Part shown: in pieces, positions 1 to 8,505 of the stretch
Position numbering within the stretch: the stretch's first letter is position 1
How the letters are laid out: each line of letters begins with the position of its first letter
NCBI GenBank assembly: GCA_903875465.1
Contig: CAIQWB010000114.1
Span: 1 to 36,471 of the forward strand
Direction of reading: 5' to 3'
DNA length: 36,471 nucleotides
Origin: an uncultured Verrucomicrobia subdivision 3 bacterium
GTDB taxonomy: Bacteria; Verrucomicrobiota; Verrucomicrobiia; Limisphaerales; UBA11358
The notes under the pieces: generated by a model
Database searches by the model: none
Told to the model about the DNA's origin: nothing
Seen by the model: only the letters and a program-made list of their open reading frames with translations
Position numbers and translations under genes: made by a program

Positions 1-262
1 AGCGTCTCGATTATCAAGCCTGCGTCAGGCGTCGCTACGCGACGCAGGGGGCGGTTTGGGTTTTAATGCGTGGGTTGAAACCCACGCCTACCATCGGGAG
101 GTCGCTACGCGACTGGGGGAAGGGGGGAATGAAGAAGCGGCGGAAAATCGGCTCTGGGCTCTGGGCGGGTAAAAGGGGGCAGGCACGAAACATGGACGGG
201 CATGGGCACGACGGGCGAAAGAGCACAAGCCCGGTTGGGGTTGGAAGGTATATTGGCGCGGT
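1..262. repeat. Direct repeat, copy 1 (cut by window start)
   Basis: This stretch recurs almost unchanged at 370-632, differing by a handful of substitutions and one extra G in a G-run. It contains nested palindromes. GCGTGGGTT/AACCCACGC lies near 68-87, and GTCGCTACGCGAC occurs twice. Open frames through it have repetitive, low-complexity translations, so it is taken as non-coding. The left boundary is unknown because the window begins inside it. Confidence 0.9.
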
Positions 263-369
263 CAAGGGAGTGATCAATGATCCGTTGGCAGCCACCGAAG
301 GCCGGGGTGGGTTCTGGCACCCCGCCGGGTTGAAGGCGCATGATTTGTGTTGGGCCATTTCGATTAACA

Positions 370-632
370 AGCGTCTCGATTATCAAGCCTGCGTCAGGCG
401 TCGCTACGCGACGCAGGGGGCGGTTTGGGTTTTAATGCGTGGGTTGAAACCCACGCCTACCATCGGGAGGTCGCTACGCGACTGGGGGGAAGGGGAGAAT
501 GAAGAAGCGGCGGAAAATCGGCTCTGGGCTCTGGGCGGGTAAAAGGGGGCAGGCACGAAACATGGACGGGCATGGGCACGACGGGCGAAAGGGCATAACC
601 CCGGTTGGGGTTGGAAGGTTTATTGGCGCGGT
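370..632. repeat. Direct repeat, copy 2
   Basis: Second copy of the 1-262 sequence, offset 369-370 bases, with about 107 bases of unique DNA between the copies. It ends sharply where a different hairpin family starts at 634. The high identity points to recent duplication or ongoing homogenisation. No gene is seen between 1 and 847. Confidence 0.9.
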
Positions 633-633
633 T

Positions 634-691
634 ACCCAGGGTAGCGCGGGCCTCGCAAACCTGGGCTAGAGGACGGAATCCCTTTGGGATT
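634..691. repeat. Intergenic hairpin pair (REP-like)
   Basis: Two short inverted repeats lie side by side. CCCAGG at 635-640 pairs with CCTGGG at 660-665. AATCC and GGATT flank CTTTG at 677-691. The arrangement resembles the short extragenic palindromes scattered through genomes of this phylum, which is from memory. No coding potential is seen. The stretch to 847 holds nothing else recognisable. Confidence 0.55.
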
Positions 692-847
692 TGGCAATCC
701 AGCAGCCAACCCGAATTTTAGCGAAAACAGCGAGGAAGCAAATTCGGTGGAAATTCAGCAAACCCCGTCAACCCCCTCACCTCAAGGCTTGGAGCTTGAA
801 GTTTCTCTGAATTTTGAGGTTGGGAGTTTGAGTTTTCTCCGCCCTCC

Positions 848-2464
848 TCACTCCCTGGCCGTCTGCACCGGCAGAGACGAAATCGGAGTATTCGGATTGG
901 TTTCGCCAAAGTAGTTGGCGGACCATTCGTTCTCGAACAGGATGACGGGGTTGTTGCCCATGTCGTAGGCCAGGCGGGCACCGGTGGGGAGGGAAAGGGT
1001 GTCGAGGGTATCTTCCTTGATGTCCGTGGGCAGCCAGCGGACGACTTTCCACGGGGCGGCTTCGAGACGGGATTCCGCGCCGTATTCGCTTTCCAACCGG
1101 AACTGCACGACTTCAAATTGCAGCGGTCCGACGGCGGCGAGCAGGGGAATTTTGGCGGCGGTGTGGCGCAGGCTCAGGGCCTGAATGACGCCTTCCTGCA
1201 ACAACTGGTCGAGGCCCTGGCGGAATTGCTTGTACTTGGCGGTGTTGGGATTGTGGAGATGGGCGAAGGCCTCCGGGGTAAACCGGGGGATTTCCTTGTA
1301 GAGAATCGCGGGATCGGTGGTGAGGGTGTCGCCGATGCCAAAGCTATCGTGACCGACCAGGCCGATGACGTCGCCCGGGTAGGCCAGGTCCACGGTTTCG
1401 CGTTCGTTGCCGAACAGTTTGTGGGAGCTGGAGAGGCGGACTTTTTTGGCGGAGCGCGAATGATGCACGGACATGTCGCGCTCAAATGTGCCGGAGCAGA
1501 CGCGGAGAAAGGCAATGCGGTCGCGGTGGCGCGGGTCCATGTTGGCTTGAATCTTGAAGATGAAGCCGGAAAAGGCGGGGTTCTCGGGGGCGATGGTGAT
1601 GCCGGACATCAGGCGCGCCTTGGGGGCGGGGGAATGTTGCAGGAAACCATCCAGCAGCAACTGGACGCCGAAATTATTCACGCCGCTGCCGAAAAACACG
1701 GGGGTGGTCTTCCCGGCGAGCACCTCAGACTCGTCAAAGGCCTCGCCGGCGATATCGAGCATTTCAAGTTCTTCGACGGTTTTGCGGTAGGTTTCGTCGT
1801 TGAGCTGGCCGCGAATGACGGGGTCTTCCAGACCGCCCACGCTCACGGGGGCGCGGTATTTGCCGCCGATGGTGCGCTCAAACAAATGCATTTGTTTGGT
1901 GCGGCGGTCGTAAACGCCTTGAAATTCAAAGCCATTGCCGATGGGCCAGTTCACGGGAAACGCGCCGATGCCGAGGACGCGCTCCAGTTCATCGAGCAGG
2001 GCGAGCGGCTCCTTCATGGGGCGGTCGCACTTGTTCATGAAGGTGAAAATGGGCACACCGCGCTGGCGGCAGACTTCAAACAACTTGCGGGTCTGGGGTT
2101 CGATGCCCTTGGCGGAATCGATGACCATGACCACGGCGTCCACGGCGGTGAGCACGCGGTAGGTGTCCTCGGAAAAGTCCTTGTGACCGGGGGTGTCGAG
2201 CAGGTTGATGCGGTAGCCGTCGTAATCAAACTGGAGCACGGTGGAGCTGATGGAGATGCCACGCTTCTTTTCCAATTCCATCCAGTCGGAAGTGGTGGCG
2301 CGCTGGTTTTTGCGCGCGGTGACGGAGCCGGCGAGCTGCACGGCACCGCCGTAGAGCAGGAGTTTCTCGGTCAGCGTGGTTTTACCCGCGTCTGGGTGCG
2401 AGATGATGGCGAACGTGCGCCGGCGTTGGATTTCAGATTCAATGCTCACAGAATGCAGGAGCAT
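848..2464 (-). CDS. prfC: Peptide chain release factor 3 (RF3)
   Basis: RF3 is a translational GTPase that recycles RF1 and RF2 from the ribosome after peptide release. The protein carries the G1 loop SHPDAGKT, the switch region SDWMELEKKRGISI, G3 DTPGH and G4 NKCD (usually NKLD). These are followed by the RF3-specific stretches GFIFKIQANMDPRHRDR and AVGPLQFEVVQFRLESEY. The match to E. coli RF3 runs end to end at about 538 residues. The ATG at 2464 is preferred, with GTG at 2449 as an alternative. An upstream GTG at 2608 would add a 48-residue tail unlike the family. No convincing Shine-Dalgarno site precedes any of these starts. The gene is divergent from the histidine kinase. Confidence 0.95.
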   Translation of the reverse strand: MLLHSVSIESEIQRRRTFAIISHPDAGKTTLTEKLLLYGGAVQLAGSVTARKNQRATTSDWMELEKKRGISISSTVLQFDYDGYRINLLDTPGHKDFSEDTYRVLTAVDAVVMVIDSAKGIEPQTRKLFEVCRQRGVPIFTFMNKCDRPMKEPLALLDELERVLGIGAFPVNWPIGNGFEFQGVYDRRTKQMHLFERTIGGKYRAPVSVGGLEDPVIRGQLNDETYRKTVEELEMLDIAGEAFDESEVLAGKTTPVFFGSGVNNFGVQLLLDGFLQHSPAPKARLMSGITIAPENPAFSGFIFKIQANMDPRHRDRIAFLRVCSGTFERDMSVHHSRSAKKVRLSSSHKLFGNERETVDLAYPGDVIGLVGHDSFGIGDTLTTDPAILYKEIPRFTPEAFAHLHNPNTAKYKQFRQGLDQLLQEGVIQALSLRHTAAKIPLLAAVGPLQFEVVQFRLESEYGAESRLEAAPWKVVRWLPTDIKEDTLDTLSLPTGARLAYDMGNNPVILFENEWSANYFGETNPNTPISSLPVQTARE

Positions 2465-2590
2465 ACCAGAAATGGGGCGGGGAACAAGTGTGGAGAAAAC
2501 GGCCCGGGGCAAGCACCCAGGATCAAGGAAGTGGCGCTGGCGGTTGAAAAACTTGAAAATCATGGGCTGGCCGTTACGCTGCTGCCATTC

Positions 2591-4876
2591 GTGAAGACGG
2601 CAAGCCACCTAAACACCCAGCCACAACGCCCCCGCACGGCCGCCCGCAGCCAGGGCGGGTGGGGGTGCTTTTGGCTGGCGGTGGTGTGGCTGGCGCTGGC
2701 CTCGAGCGGTTGGGCCCAGGAACCAGTCAAAAAAATCCTGATGGTGTTCAGCGAATCGCGCGATTTGCCGGGCAATGCCATGATGGAACAGGCCTTGCGT
2801 GCGGAAATGAACAAGGACTGCACCAACCGCCTGGATTTTTACGTGGAGAACCTGGAATTCAGCCGGTTCTCGGATGAAAATCATGCGCGGTTGTTCCGGG
2901 AATTTCTCCAGGAAAAATACGAGGGCGAGCATTTGGACCTGGTGGTGGCCTTCATGGGGTCGGATTTCAACCTGACCAACGAACTGCCGGACAAAGTATT
3001 TGCCGGCATCCCGGTGATTTTCGTGGCGGTGAGCGAGTTGGATATTCCGGCAGCCCTGCAGCAGAGCGATTTTAGTGGCATTGTACAACGCTATGACATC
3101 TCGGGCACCCTCAGCCTGATTTTCCGGTTGCAGCCAGAGACCCACCGGGTGGTGGTGGTGGGCGGGGTTTCCGCCACGGACCACCTGACGATGAACCGCA
3201 TTAAGATCGCCGCCGCGGGAATGGATGGGATTGAATTTGAATTCTGGACCAACCGTCCCCTCGGCCAGCTGGGACAGGGACTCGCGACGCTGCCCAAAGG
3301 CACGGCGATTCTGCTGAGCACAGTGCAACGCGATTCGGCGGGTCAACCTTATTTCAGCCTGCAAGTGGCGCAAATGGTGGTACCGCATGCGAATGCGCCG
3401 GTTTATGTACTGGGGGCCAGCACCGTGGGGAGCGGGGTGGTGGGGGGGGCGGTGGTGGACTTTGAAAGCCTGGGCACCCGGGCGGGCCAACTGGCCGCGG
3501 AACGCCTGCGCGGAATGCCGGCCAAACCAATTCCGGTGGAAGTGCGCACGGTGGGGACTCCCATGGTCGACTGGCGGGCTCTGCTGCGCTGGAATATCAG
3601 CCAGAACCGCCTGCCCTATGATACGCGCATCCGGTACCAGCCCCATTCCACGTGGGAGGATCACAAGGGTCTGATTTTAACCATCACCGGGGTTTTTCTG
3701 GCGCAGGCGATTACCATCGCGGGTTTGCTGATCAACCGCCACCACCGCCAGCAAGCCGAGAACCGGGCCCGGGTCAACCAGGAGGCGAGCGCCCTGGTGG
3801 CGGCGATTGTGGAGTCTTCGGAGGACGCCATTATTCGTAAAGATTTGAATGGTAATATCATTACTTGGAACCGGGCGGCGGAACGATTGTTCAAATTTGA
3901 TGCGGCCGAGGCGATTGGCAAACCCATTACGATCATTGTGCCCACCAGTCACATCGCCGAGGAATTGGAAATTCTCGAACGCGCGCGCCGGGGCGAGCCG
4001 GTGCCGAACTATGAAACCATGCGCCAGGCCAAGGGGGGGCAGTTGATCCAGGTTTCCGTTGCCATTTCCCCTATTTTTGGGGAAGACGGAAAAGTCATCG
4101 GGGCCTCAAAAATCTGCCGCGACATCACGAGTAAAAAGCAGGCGGAGATGGAGATCCGCCAGCAACGGTCGGAACTGGCACATGTCTCCCGGGTTTCCAC
4201 CCTGGGACAGTTGACGGCCGCGCTGACGCATGAATTGAACCAGCCACTGGGGGCCATTCTGCGGAATGCCGAGGCGGCAGAGCTGTTTTTGCAAAATGAA
4301 CGGCCGGATCTGAATGAAATTCGCGCCATCCTGGCCGACATTCGCAAGGATGACCAGCGGGCGGGCCAGGTCATTGAGCGGATGCGGTCCCTGCTCAAGC
4401 GCCGCAGCCTGGTTTCCGACCCCCTCGACCTGCGCGAGGTGGTGACGGACACCGTCGCTTTGGTGCGCCCGGACCTCCAGGTGCGGGAGGTGAAATTAAC
4501 CCTGGAGTTGCAGGACCAGCTGCCATTGGTGCTGGGCGACCGCGTGCATTTGCAACAAGTCTTGCTGAACCTGATTTTGAACGGCTTGGATGCCATGAGC
4601 ACCACCCCGGCAGAAGAGCGGGCGCTGACGGTTCGGGTGCGGCAGAAAGTGCCCGGCTGGCTGGAGGTGGCCGTGAGCGATGGCGGCAGCGGCTTCGCGC
4701 CGGATGGCGCCAACCTGTTTGAGCCATTTTACACCACCAAACCGGGCGGCATGGGCATGGGTCTGGCCATTTCCCGCACCATTATTGAGGCCCATGGCGG
4801 CAAAATCCGGGCGGAAAACCATGGGGCCGGCGGCGGGGCCACCTTCAGCTTCACATTGCCGACGGGCGCGAGGTGA
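2591..4876 (+). CDS. Hybrid-sensing histidine kinase (periplasmic ABC-binding-like domain + PAS + HisKA/HATPase)
   Basis: Membrane sensor kinase of about 761 residues. A charged N-terminus and hydrophobic stretch ending near SGWAQ form a signal peptide. Residues about 40-350 resemble the ABC_sub_bind family of extracytoplasmic binding proteins. One transmembrane helix lies near 359-382 (LTITGVFLAQAITIAGLLIN). A PAS domain covers about 400-515. HisKA has phospho-acceptor His547 in LTHELNQPLG. The HATPase has an N-box near 660 and glycine boxes DGGSGFAP and GGMGMGLAIS. The start is uncertain: GTG at 2591 is chosen because the frame upstream is the shadow of prfC. The response regulator follows after 64 bases, so the two form a two-component pair. 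The kinase core resembles the FixL/DctB group. The ligand is unknown. Confidence 0.85.
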   Translation: MKTASHLNTQPQRPRTAARSQGGWGCFWLAVVWLALASSGWAQEPVKKILMVFSESRDLPGNAMMEQALRAEMNKDCTNRLDFYVENLEFSRFSDENHARLFREFLQEKYEGEHLDLVVAFMGSDFNLTNELPDKVFAGIPVIFVAVSELDIPAALQQSDFSGIVQRYDISGTLSLIFRLQPETHRVVVVGGVSATDHLTMNRIKIAAAGMDGIEFEFWTNRPLGQLGQGLATLPKGTAILLSTVQRDSAGQPYFSLQVAQMVVPHANAPVYVLGASTVGSGVVGGAVVDFESLGTRAGQLAAERLRGMPAKPIPVEVRTVGTPMVDWRALLRWNISQNRLPYDTRIRYQPHSTWEDHKGLILTITGVFLAQAITIAGLLINRHHRQQAENRARVNQEASALVAAIVESSEDAIIRKDLNGNIITWNRAAERLFKFDAAEAIGKPITIIVPTSHIAEELEILERARRGEPVPNYETMRQAKGGQLIQVSVAISPIFGEDGKVIGASKICRDITSKKQAEMEIRQQRSELAHVSRVSTLGQLTAALTHELNQPLGAILRNAEAAELFLQNERPDLNEIRAILADIRKDDQRAGQVIERMRSLLKRRSLVSDPLDLREVVTDTVALVRPDLQVREVKLTLELQDQLPLVLGDRVHLQQVLLNLILNGLDAMSTTPAEERALTVRVRQKVPGWLEVAVSDGGSGFAPDGANLFEPFYTTKPGGMGMGLAISRTIIEAHGGKIRAENHGAGGGATFSFTLPTGAR

Positions 4877-4940
4877 GCTGTGGTTTTTGGCTTGGCAAGG
4901 ACTGGTTTCCGCCCGCAAGCTCAGTTAACGTACTAACTCT

Positions 4941-5630
4941 ATGAATACCACTCCCAGCGGGTCAGGGTCCAAAGGCAATGTCTACGTGGTGGATGACAAT
5001 GCGTCCTTCCTGCTTTCCGTATCGCGTCTGCTGCGGGCGGCGGGCTACACCGTGGAGACCTTCCCAGCGGCGGCCGATTTTCTGGCGCGCCTGACGCCGG
5101 AACTCCGCGGCTGCGTGGTGGCCGATTTGCAAATGCCGGGCATGAACGGATTGGAATTACAGGCCGCCTTGCAAAAAACGGGCAATCCCCTGCCCGTGAT
5201 CTTTATGAGTGGCCAGGGGGACATTCCCAGCACCGTGCGGGCCATGCGCCAGGGAGCGGAGGATTTTTTGACCAAAATCGCCCCCAAGGAAGATTTGCTG
5301 GCGGCCATCACCCGCGCGCTGGAGCGCGACTCCACAGAGCGCCAGGACCGCCAGCGCTGTGCCGAATTATTCACCCGGCTGGACCGGCTCAGTGAACGGG
5401 AACTGGAAGTGCTGGGGCAGGTGGTGCTCGGCAAATTGAACAAGCAAATTGCGGCGGAATTAGGAATTAATGAACGGACGGTAAAACTGCACCGCACCAG
5501 CATCACCCGCAAACTGGAAGTACCCTCGGTGGCCGAACTGACGCGGCTGACCCAAGAGGCGCGTTTGTTTAAAAATTACGCTCCCGCCTCCGACTCGCTC
5601 AAAAAATTACTCAACTGGCCCGTTGCCTGA
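4941..5630 (+). CDS. FixJ-type two-component response regulator (REC + LuxR HTH)
   Basis: A receiver domain spans about residues 13-128, with the acidic pair Asp18/Asp19, phospho-acceptor Asp62 in VADLQMPGMNG, Ser90 and the conserved Lys112. A LuxR/GerE helix-turn-helix covers about 148-205 (LSERELEVLGQVVLGKLNKQ, ending in NERTVKLHR). The length of 229 residues and the MPGMNG/FMSGQGDI motifs place it with FixJ/TtrR-like regulators. It lies 64 bases behind the histidine kinase, its likely phosphodonor. Its targets are not evident, as no obvious inverted-repeat operator was seen nearby. No good ribosome site precedes the ATG. Confidence 0.9.
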   Translation: MNTTPSGSGSKGNVYVVDDNASFLLSVSRLLRAAGYTVETFPAAADFLARLTPELRGCVVADLQMPGMNGLELQAALQKTGNPLPVIFMSGQGDIPSTVRAMRQGAEDFLTKIAPKEDLLAAITRALERDSTERQDRQRCAELFTRLDRLSERELEVLGQVVLGKLNKQIAAELGINERTVKLHRTSITRKLEVPSVAELTRLTQEARLFKNYAPASDSLKKLLNWPVA

Positions 5631-5768
5631 GCCGGCAATCCGCTGTCAAATGCCTGCAATCAATGGGTTTTGACCGCCTGCCCCAAAGGGCACTTGGCAA
5701 ACAGGAAATCAGTGATTAACTGGACCCATCGCTGGCGGAAGTTGTTTACCCGCAAGCGTTCACAACTT

Positions 5769-5838
5769 GATCCGGGCGGCGGTCGTTTCTTCAGCGGGGT
5801 TCTCCACCCCCACCTCCTTGGCGGCTGCCGCCCGGATC
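5769..5838. repeat. 12-bp perfect inverted repeat in intergenic region
   Basis: GATCCGGGCGGC at 5769-5780 is the exact reverse complement of GCCGCCCGGATC at 5827-5838, with a 46-base spacer. It lies in the 305-base gap between the response regulator and the convergent Spy-like gene. It could be a long-loop hairpin acting in termination, or a repeat remnant. It has no T-run on the plus-strand exit side. Nothing else is seen at 5631-5870. Confidence 0.6.
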
Positions 5839-5870
5839 GTTGGTGACCAGGCATTTTATCAAATGGGCCG

Positions 5871-5906
5871 GACAAAAAGGAAAAAGGGACGGCGGCAAGC
5901 CGTCCC
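5871..5906 (-). terminator. Rho-independent terminator of the Spy-like gene
   Basis: Read on the minus strand, a 7-bp GC stem (GGGACGG/CCGTCCC, 5886-5906) with a 7-base loop is followed directly by a T-rich tract, TTTTTCCTTTTT. It begins about 30 bases after the stop codon at 5936. Structure and placement fit a classical terminator. Confidence 0.85.
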
Positions 5907-5935
5907 GGGAGACAGAACCAAGCACTGGGCCAGGC

Positions 5936-6355
5936 TTATTGTGGCGTGGCGGCGGGCGCAGGTCCTGCAGGACGACGGCCGGAAGTCATTTTTTGATACT
6001 TCGCGAATTGTTCGGGGGTCAGAATTTCTTTCAATTTGGCCGTGGCCTCATCGCGGATGGTTTTGCTTTTCGCACGGCGATCCTCCTGGGAGAGACTGGC
6101 ATCCCCCCGCAGTTCGCGCATTTGCTTCTGCTGCGCATCGATCACGACCTTGGCTTTGGGCTTCTGGTCATCAGTCAATTCCAACTGCTTGGCGATGGCC
6201 TCAAAGTTGGGACGGCCGCGGACGGCGGGCGGGGCACCAGCGGGCGGCGTGGCGGCCGGAGCATTGGTTGCATCTTGCGCATTCAAGGCCGTGCCAAGGG
6301 TCAGGAGGCTGCCCATGGCGAGCGCGGCAATTAACGTCAGCTTGTTCAATTTCAT
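5936..6355 (-). CDS. Spy/CpxP-like periplasmic LTxxQ-motif protein
   Basis: A 139-residue exported protein. Its signal peptide is probably cleaved after about residue 26 (TALNA/QD). A Pro/Ala-rich linker follows, then a mostly helical, charged body. Two LTxxQ-type motifs, LTDDQ at 60-64 and LTPEQ at 112-116, are the hallmark of the Spy/CpxP superfamily of small periplasmic chaperone or stress proteins. The C-terminus is again Pro/Ala-rich. It is a single-gene transcription unit with its own terminator. Family membership is reasonably clear, but chaperone activity is inferred. Confidence 0.75.
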   Translation of the reverse strand: MKLNKLTLIAALAMGSLLTLGTALNAQDATNAPAATPPAGAPPAVRGRPNFEAIAKQLELTDDQKPKAKVVIDAQQKQMRELRGDASLSQEDRRAKSKTIRDEATAKLKEILTPEQFAKYQKMTSGRRPAGPAPAATPQ

Positions 6356-6457
6356 AATTTCGTTTGGTATAGGTTGCAGGCCACGGCTGATAAATGGTTG
6401 CTGTGGACTACCATAGGAGACGAGGGCAGGACCAGACAGGTTACAAAATTGAACTTT

Positions 6458-7768
6458 TCAAAGCTGTTTCATGACCCGGGCGGCGGCGGCGACAGTTTGG
6501 TCAATATCGGCTGGAGAGTGCGCGGCGGAAAGGAATCCGGCCTCAAACTGGGAAGGGGCCAGGTAAACCCCGGCCGCCAGCATCCCCTGGAAATATTTTT
6601 TAAACCGCTCCCGGTCGCTGTGCATAGCATCAGCTAGGTTGTGCACGGGGGTGCTGGTGAAGTAGCCGCAAAACATGGAGCCGCAGCGGTTAAATTGGAC
6701 GGGAATGCCCGCCTGCCGGGCGGCATCCGCGAGCCCAGCCTGAAGCTGGGCGCCCAGTTCCTCCAAACGTTGATAAGCGGCTGGCTGGGGGCTGGCAACG
6801 TCCGATCCCAACACGCCGAGTTCCTCGAGAGCGGCAATCCCGGCGGCCATGGCCAATGGGTTGCCGCTGAGGGTGCCGGCCTGGTAAACCGGACCCAAGG
6901 GAGCCAAGTAATCCATAATATCGGCCCGTCCCCCAAAAGCACCCACCGGCAGCCCGCCGCCGATAACCTTGCCAAAACAACTTAAATCGGGTTTGATGCC
7001 GAAGCGTTCCTGCGCCCCGCCCCGGGCCAGCCGGAAACCGGTCATCACTTCATCAAAAATTAGCAAGGCGTCCTCGGACCGGGTGATTTCGTGTAAAAAC
7101 TGCAAATAGCCGGGCCGCGGCAGATAAAGGCCGGCATTGCCGGGAACTGGTTCCACAATAATGCCGGCGATTTGGCCGGGGTTGGCGGCAAACACCGCCC
7201 GCACGGCGGCCTCATCATTGTAAGGCACCACGATGGTGTGCTGGGTAAAGGCGGCGGGAATGCCAGCGCTGTCTGGATGACCAAAGGTCAGCGCGCCGGA
7301 ACCCGCTTTTACCAGCAAGGAATCCACATGCCCGTGATAACAGCCATCAAATTTGATGATCTTTTCCCGGCGGGTGAAGCCACGAGCGAGGCGGATGGCG
7401 CTCATGCAAGCCTCGGTGCCGGAACTGGTCATGCGGACTTTTTGCACACTGGGCACCAGGGAACAAATCAAGCGGGCCATGGTGACTTCCAGCGGATTGG
7501 GAATCCCAAAGCTGGTGCCGTGGTCGGCGGCGGACTTCACGGCGGCGATGATTTTGGGATGGGCATGGCCGAGAATGGCGGGTCCCCAAGTGAGGACATA
7601 GTCAATGTAGTCATGGCCATCCACATCCCAGACCCGGCTGCCCCGGGCGCGGTTCACAAAGAATGGCTGGCCGCCCACGGCGCGAAAGGCCCGGACCGGG
7701 GAATTGACGCCACCGGGAATATAATTCAGGGCCTCGGCAAAGAGGGCTTGGGATTGAGCCTGGGACAT
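6458..7768 (-). CDS. hemL: Glutamate-1-semialdehyde 2,1-aminomutase
   Basis: Converts glutamate-1-semialdehyde to 5-aminolevulinate in the C5 pathway to tetrapyrroles, using pyridoxal phosphate. The 436-residue protein is full length. It shows the family N-terminus [12 protein letters not shown], the phosphate-binding [14 protein letters not shown], the cofactor aspartate in [12 protein letters not shown], and the PLP lysine Lys267 in [17 protein letters not shown]. The preceding DUF192 lipoprotein gene ends only 4 bases upstream on the same strand, so the two are co-transcribed. No functional link between them is known. Confidence 0.97.
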   Translation of the reverse strand: MSQAQSQALFAEALNYIPGGVNSPVRAFRAVGGQPFFVNRARGSRVWDVDGHDYIDYVLTWGPAILGHAHPKIIAAVKSAADHGTSFGIPNPLEVTMARLICSLVPSVQKVRMTSSGTEACMSAIRLARGFTRREKIIKFDGCYHGHVDSLLVKAGSGALTFGHPDSAGIPAAFTQHTIVVPYNDEAAVRAVFAANPGQIAGIIVEPVPGNAGLYLPRPGYLQFLHEITRSEDALLIFDEVMTGFRLARGGAQERFGIKPDLSCFGKVIGGGLPVGAFGGRADIMDYLAPLGPVYQAGTLSGNPLAMAAGIAALEELGVLGSDVASPQPAAYQRLEELGAQLQAGLADAARQAGIPVQFNRCGSMFCGYFTSTPVHNLADAMHSDRERFKKYFQGMLAAGVYLAPSQFEAGFLSAAHSPADIDQTVAAAARVMKQL

Positions 7769-7772
7769 AAGG

Positions 7773-8288
7773 TTATTTGTGCAAAAACGTATCGGCCAGC
7801 GAACCCCGCTCCGTTTGAATGGCCATGCCGGGGGTCACATGATGGCGGTCAAACCAGCCATCACTGGTTTCCAGGACGAATTGAATGTTTTCCGAGGCGG
7901 CGATCACGCCATTGGTGTCCTCCTTTTCCAGATGATGAATTTCCGCAATGACGCCATCGGGGCTAATGTAAGCGGCCGAAATGGATTCGGGGCAATGATA
8001 CATCCAAAAATCGGCCCGCTGGGAGAAGGGCAGCACAAAGATCATGGCATCGGATTCCTGGATGTTCGTGCGATACATCATGCCCGTTTCCTCCTGCTCA
8101 GGAGAAAGGGCCATTTCGGCGGCCAGGGTTTCGGCGCCAAGGTAAAGCTTGATCGTGGCCAGCTTGGGTTGGGCGTGGGTGGGGTATTGATGCGGCTCCC
8201 CGGCGACCGGCGGTGGGACATCCGATTTCTGACAACCCGCCAGCCCGACGGCAGCCAGAACCAACCCGAGGAGCATGATCCGTTTCAT
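7773..8288 (-). CDS. DUF192-family lipoprotein
   Basis: The ATG at 8288 gives 171 residues with a type II signal peptide and lipobox LAGC, Cys19 being the lipidation site. An in-frame ATG at 8327 would spoil the signal peptide. The body carries the DUF192 (COG1430) signatures [14 protein letters not shown] and [22 protein letters not shown]192 proteins are small extracytoplasmic proteins without an assigned biochemical role. It is the first gene of an operon with hemL, 4 bases apart. Confidence 0.85.
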   Translation of the reverse strand: MKRIMLLGLVLAAVGLAGCQKSDVPPPVAGEPHQYPTHAQPKLATIKLYLGAETLAAEMALSPEQEETGMMYRTNIQESDAMIFVLPFSQRADFWMYHCPESISAAYISPDGVIAEIHHLEKEDTNGVIAASENIQFVLETSDGWFDRHHVTPGMAIQTERGSLADTFLHK

Positions 8289-8391
8289 AGGAACAGCTTG
8301 CAAAATCCGGCTGGGGAATTCAATCAAAGGTTATGCCAAGGTGACAAGCGCGCTTGCAAGATCGGGACGGGACGGCTATTATAAGGCAGTT

Positions 8392-8468
8392 GCGCCCGTA
8401 GCTCAGCTGGATAGAGCATCCGCCTTCTAAGCGGACGGTCGTGCGTTCGAATCGCGCCGGGCGCGCCA
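8392..8468 (+). tRNA. tRNA-Arg (anticodon TCT)
   Basis: All four arms fold. The acceptor GCGCCCG (8392-8398) pairs with CGGGCGC (8458-8464). The D-arm is GCTC/GAGC. The anticodon stem TCCGC/GCGGA has loop CTTCTAA, with anticodon TCT at 8426-8428, reading AGA. The T-arm is GTGCG/CGCGC with TTCGAAT. The discriminator G is followed by an encoded CCA (8466-8468). Confidence 0.97.
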
Positions 8469-8505
8469 CTTTTCCCGAACGGCCGCGGCCGGAGATAGTT
8501 CATTT

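Noticed and set aside
66-542. 158-codon frame through the direct repeat
   Set aside because: Its translation is internally repeated only because the DNA is duplicated. It is Arg/Gly/Lys-rich with no domain and spans palindromic intergenic repeats.
1-632. CRISPR-like array
   Set aside because: Only two long repeat units with one spacer; no short regularly spaced repeats and no cas genes.
1118-2590. Long plus-strand open frame continuous with the histidine kinase
   Set aside because: It lies opposite prfC and has a Gly/Ala/His/Val-rich translation typical of a shadow frame; the kinase signal peptide starts near 2591.
2591-4876. Oxygen-sensing FixL identity for the kinase
   Set aside because: The PAS domain lacks a recognisable haem-ligand context and the sensor module is periplasmic; only the kinase core is FixL-like.
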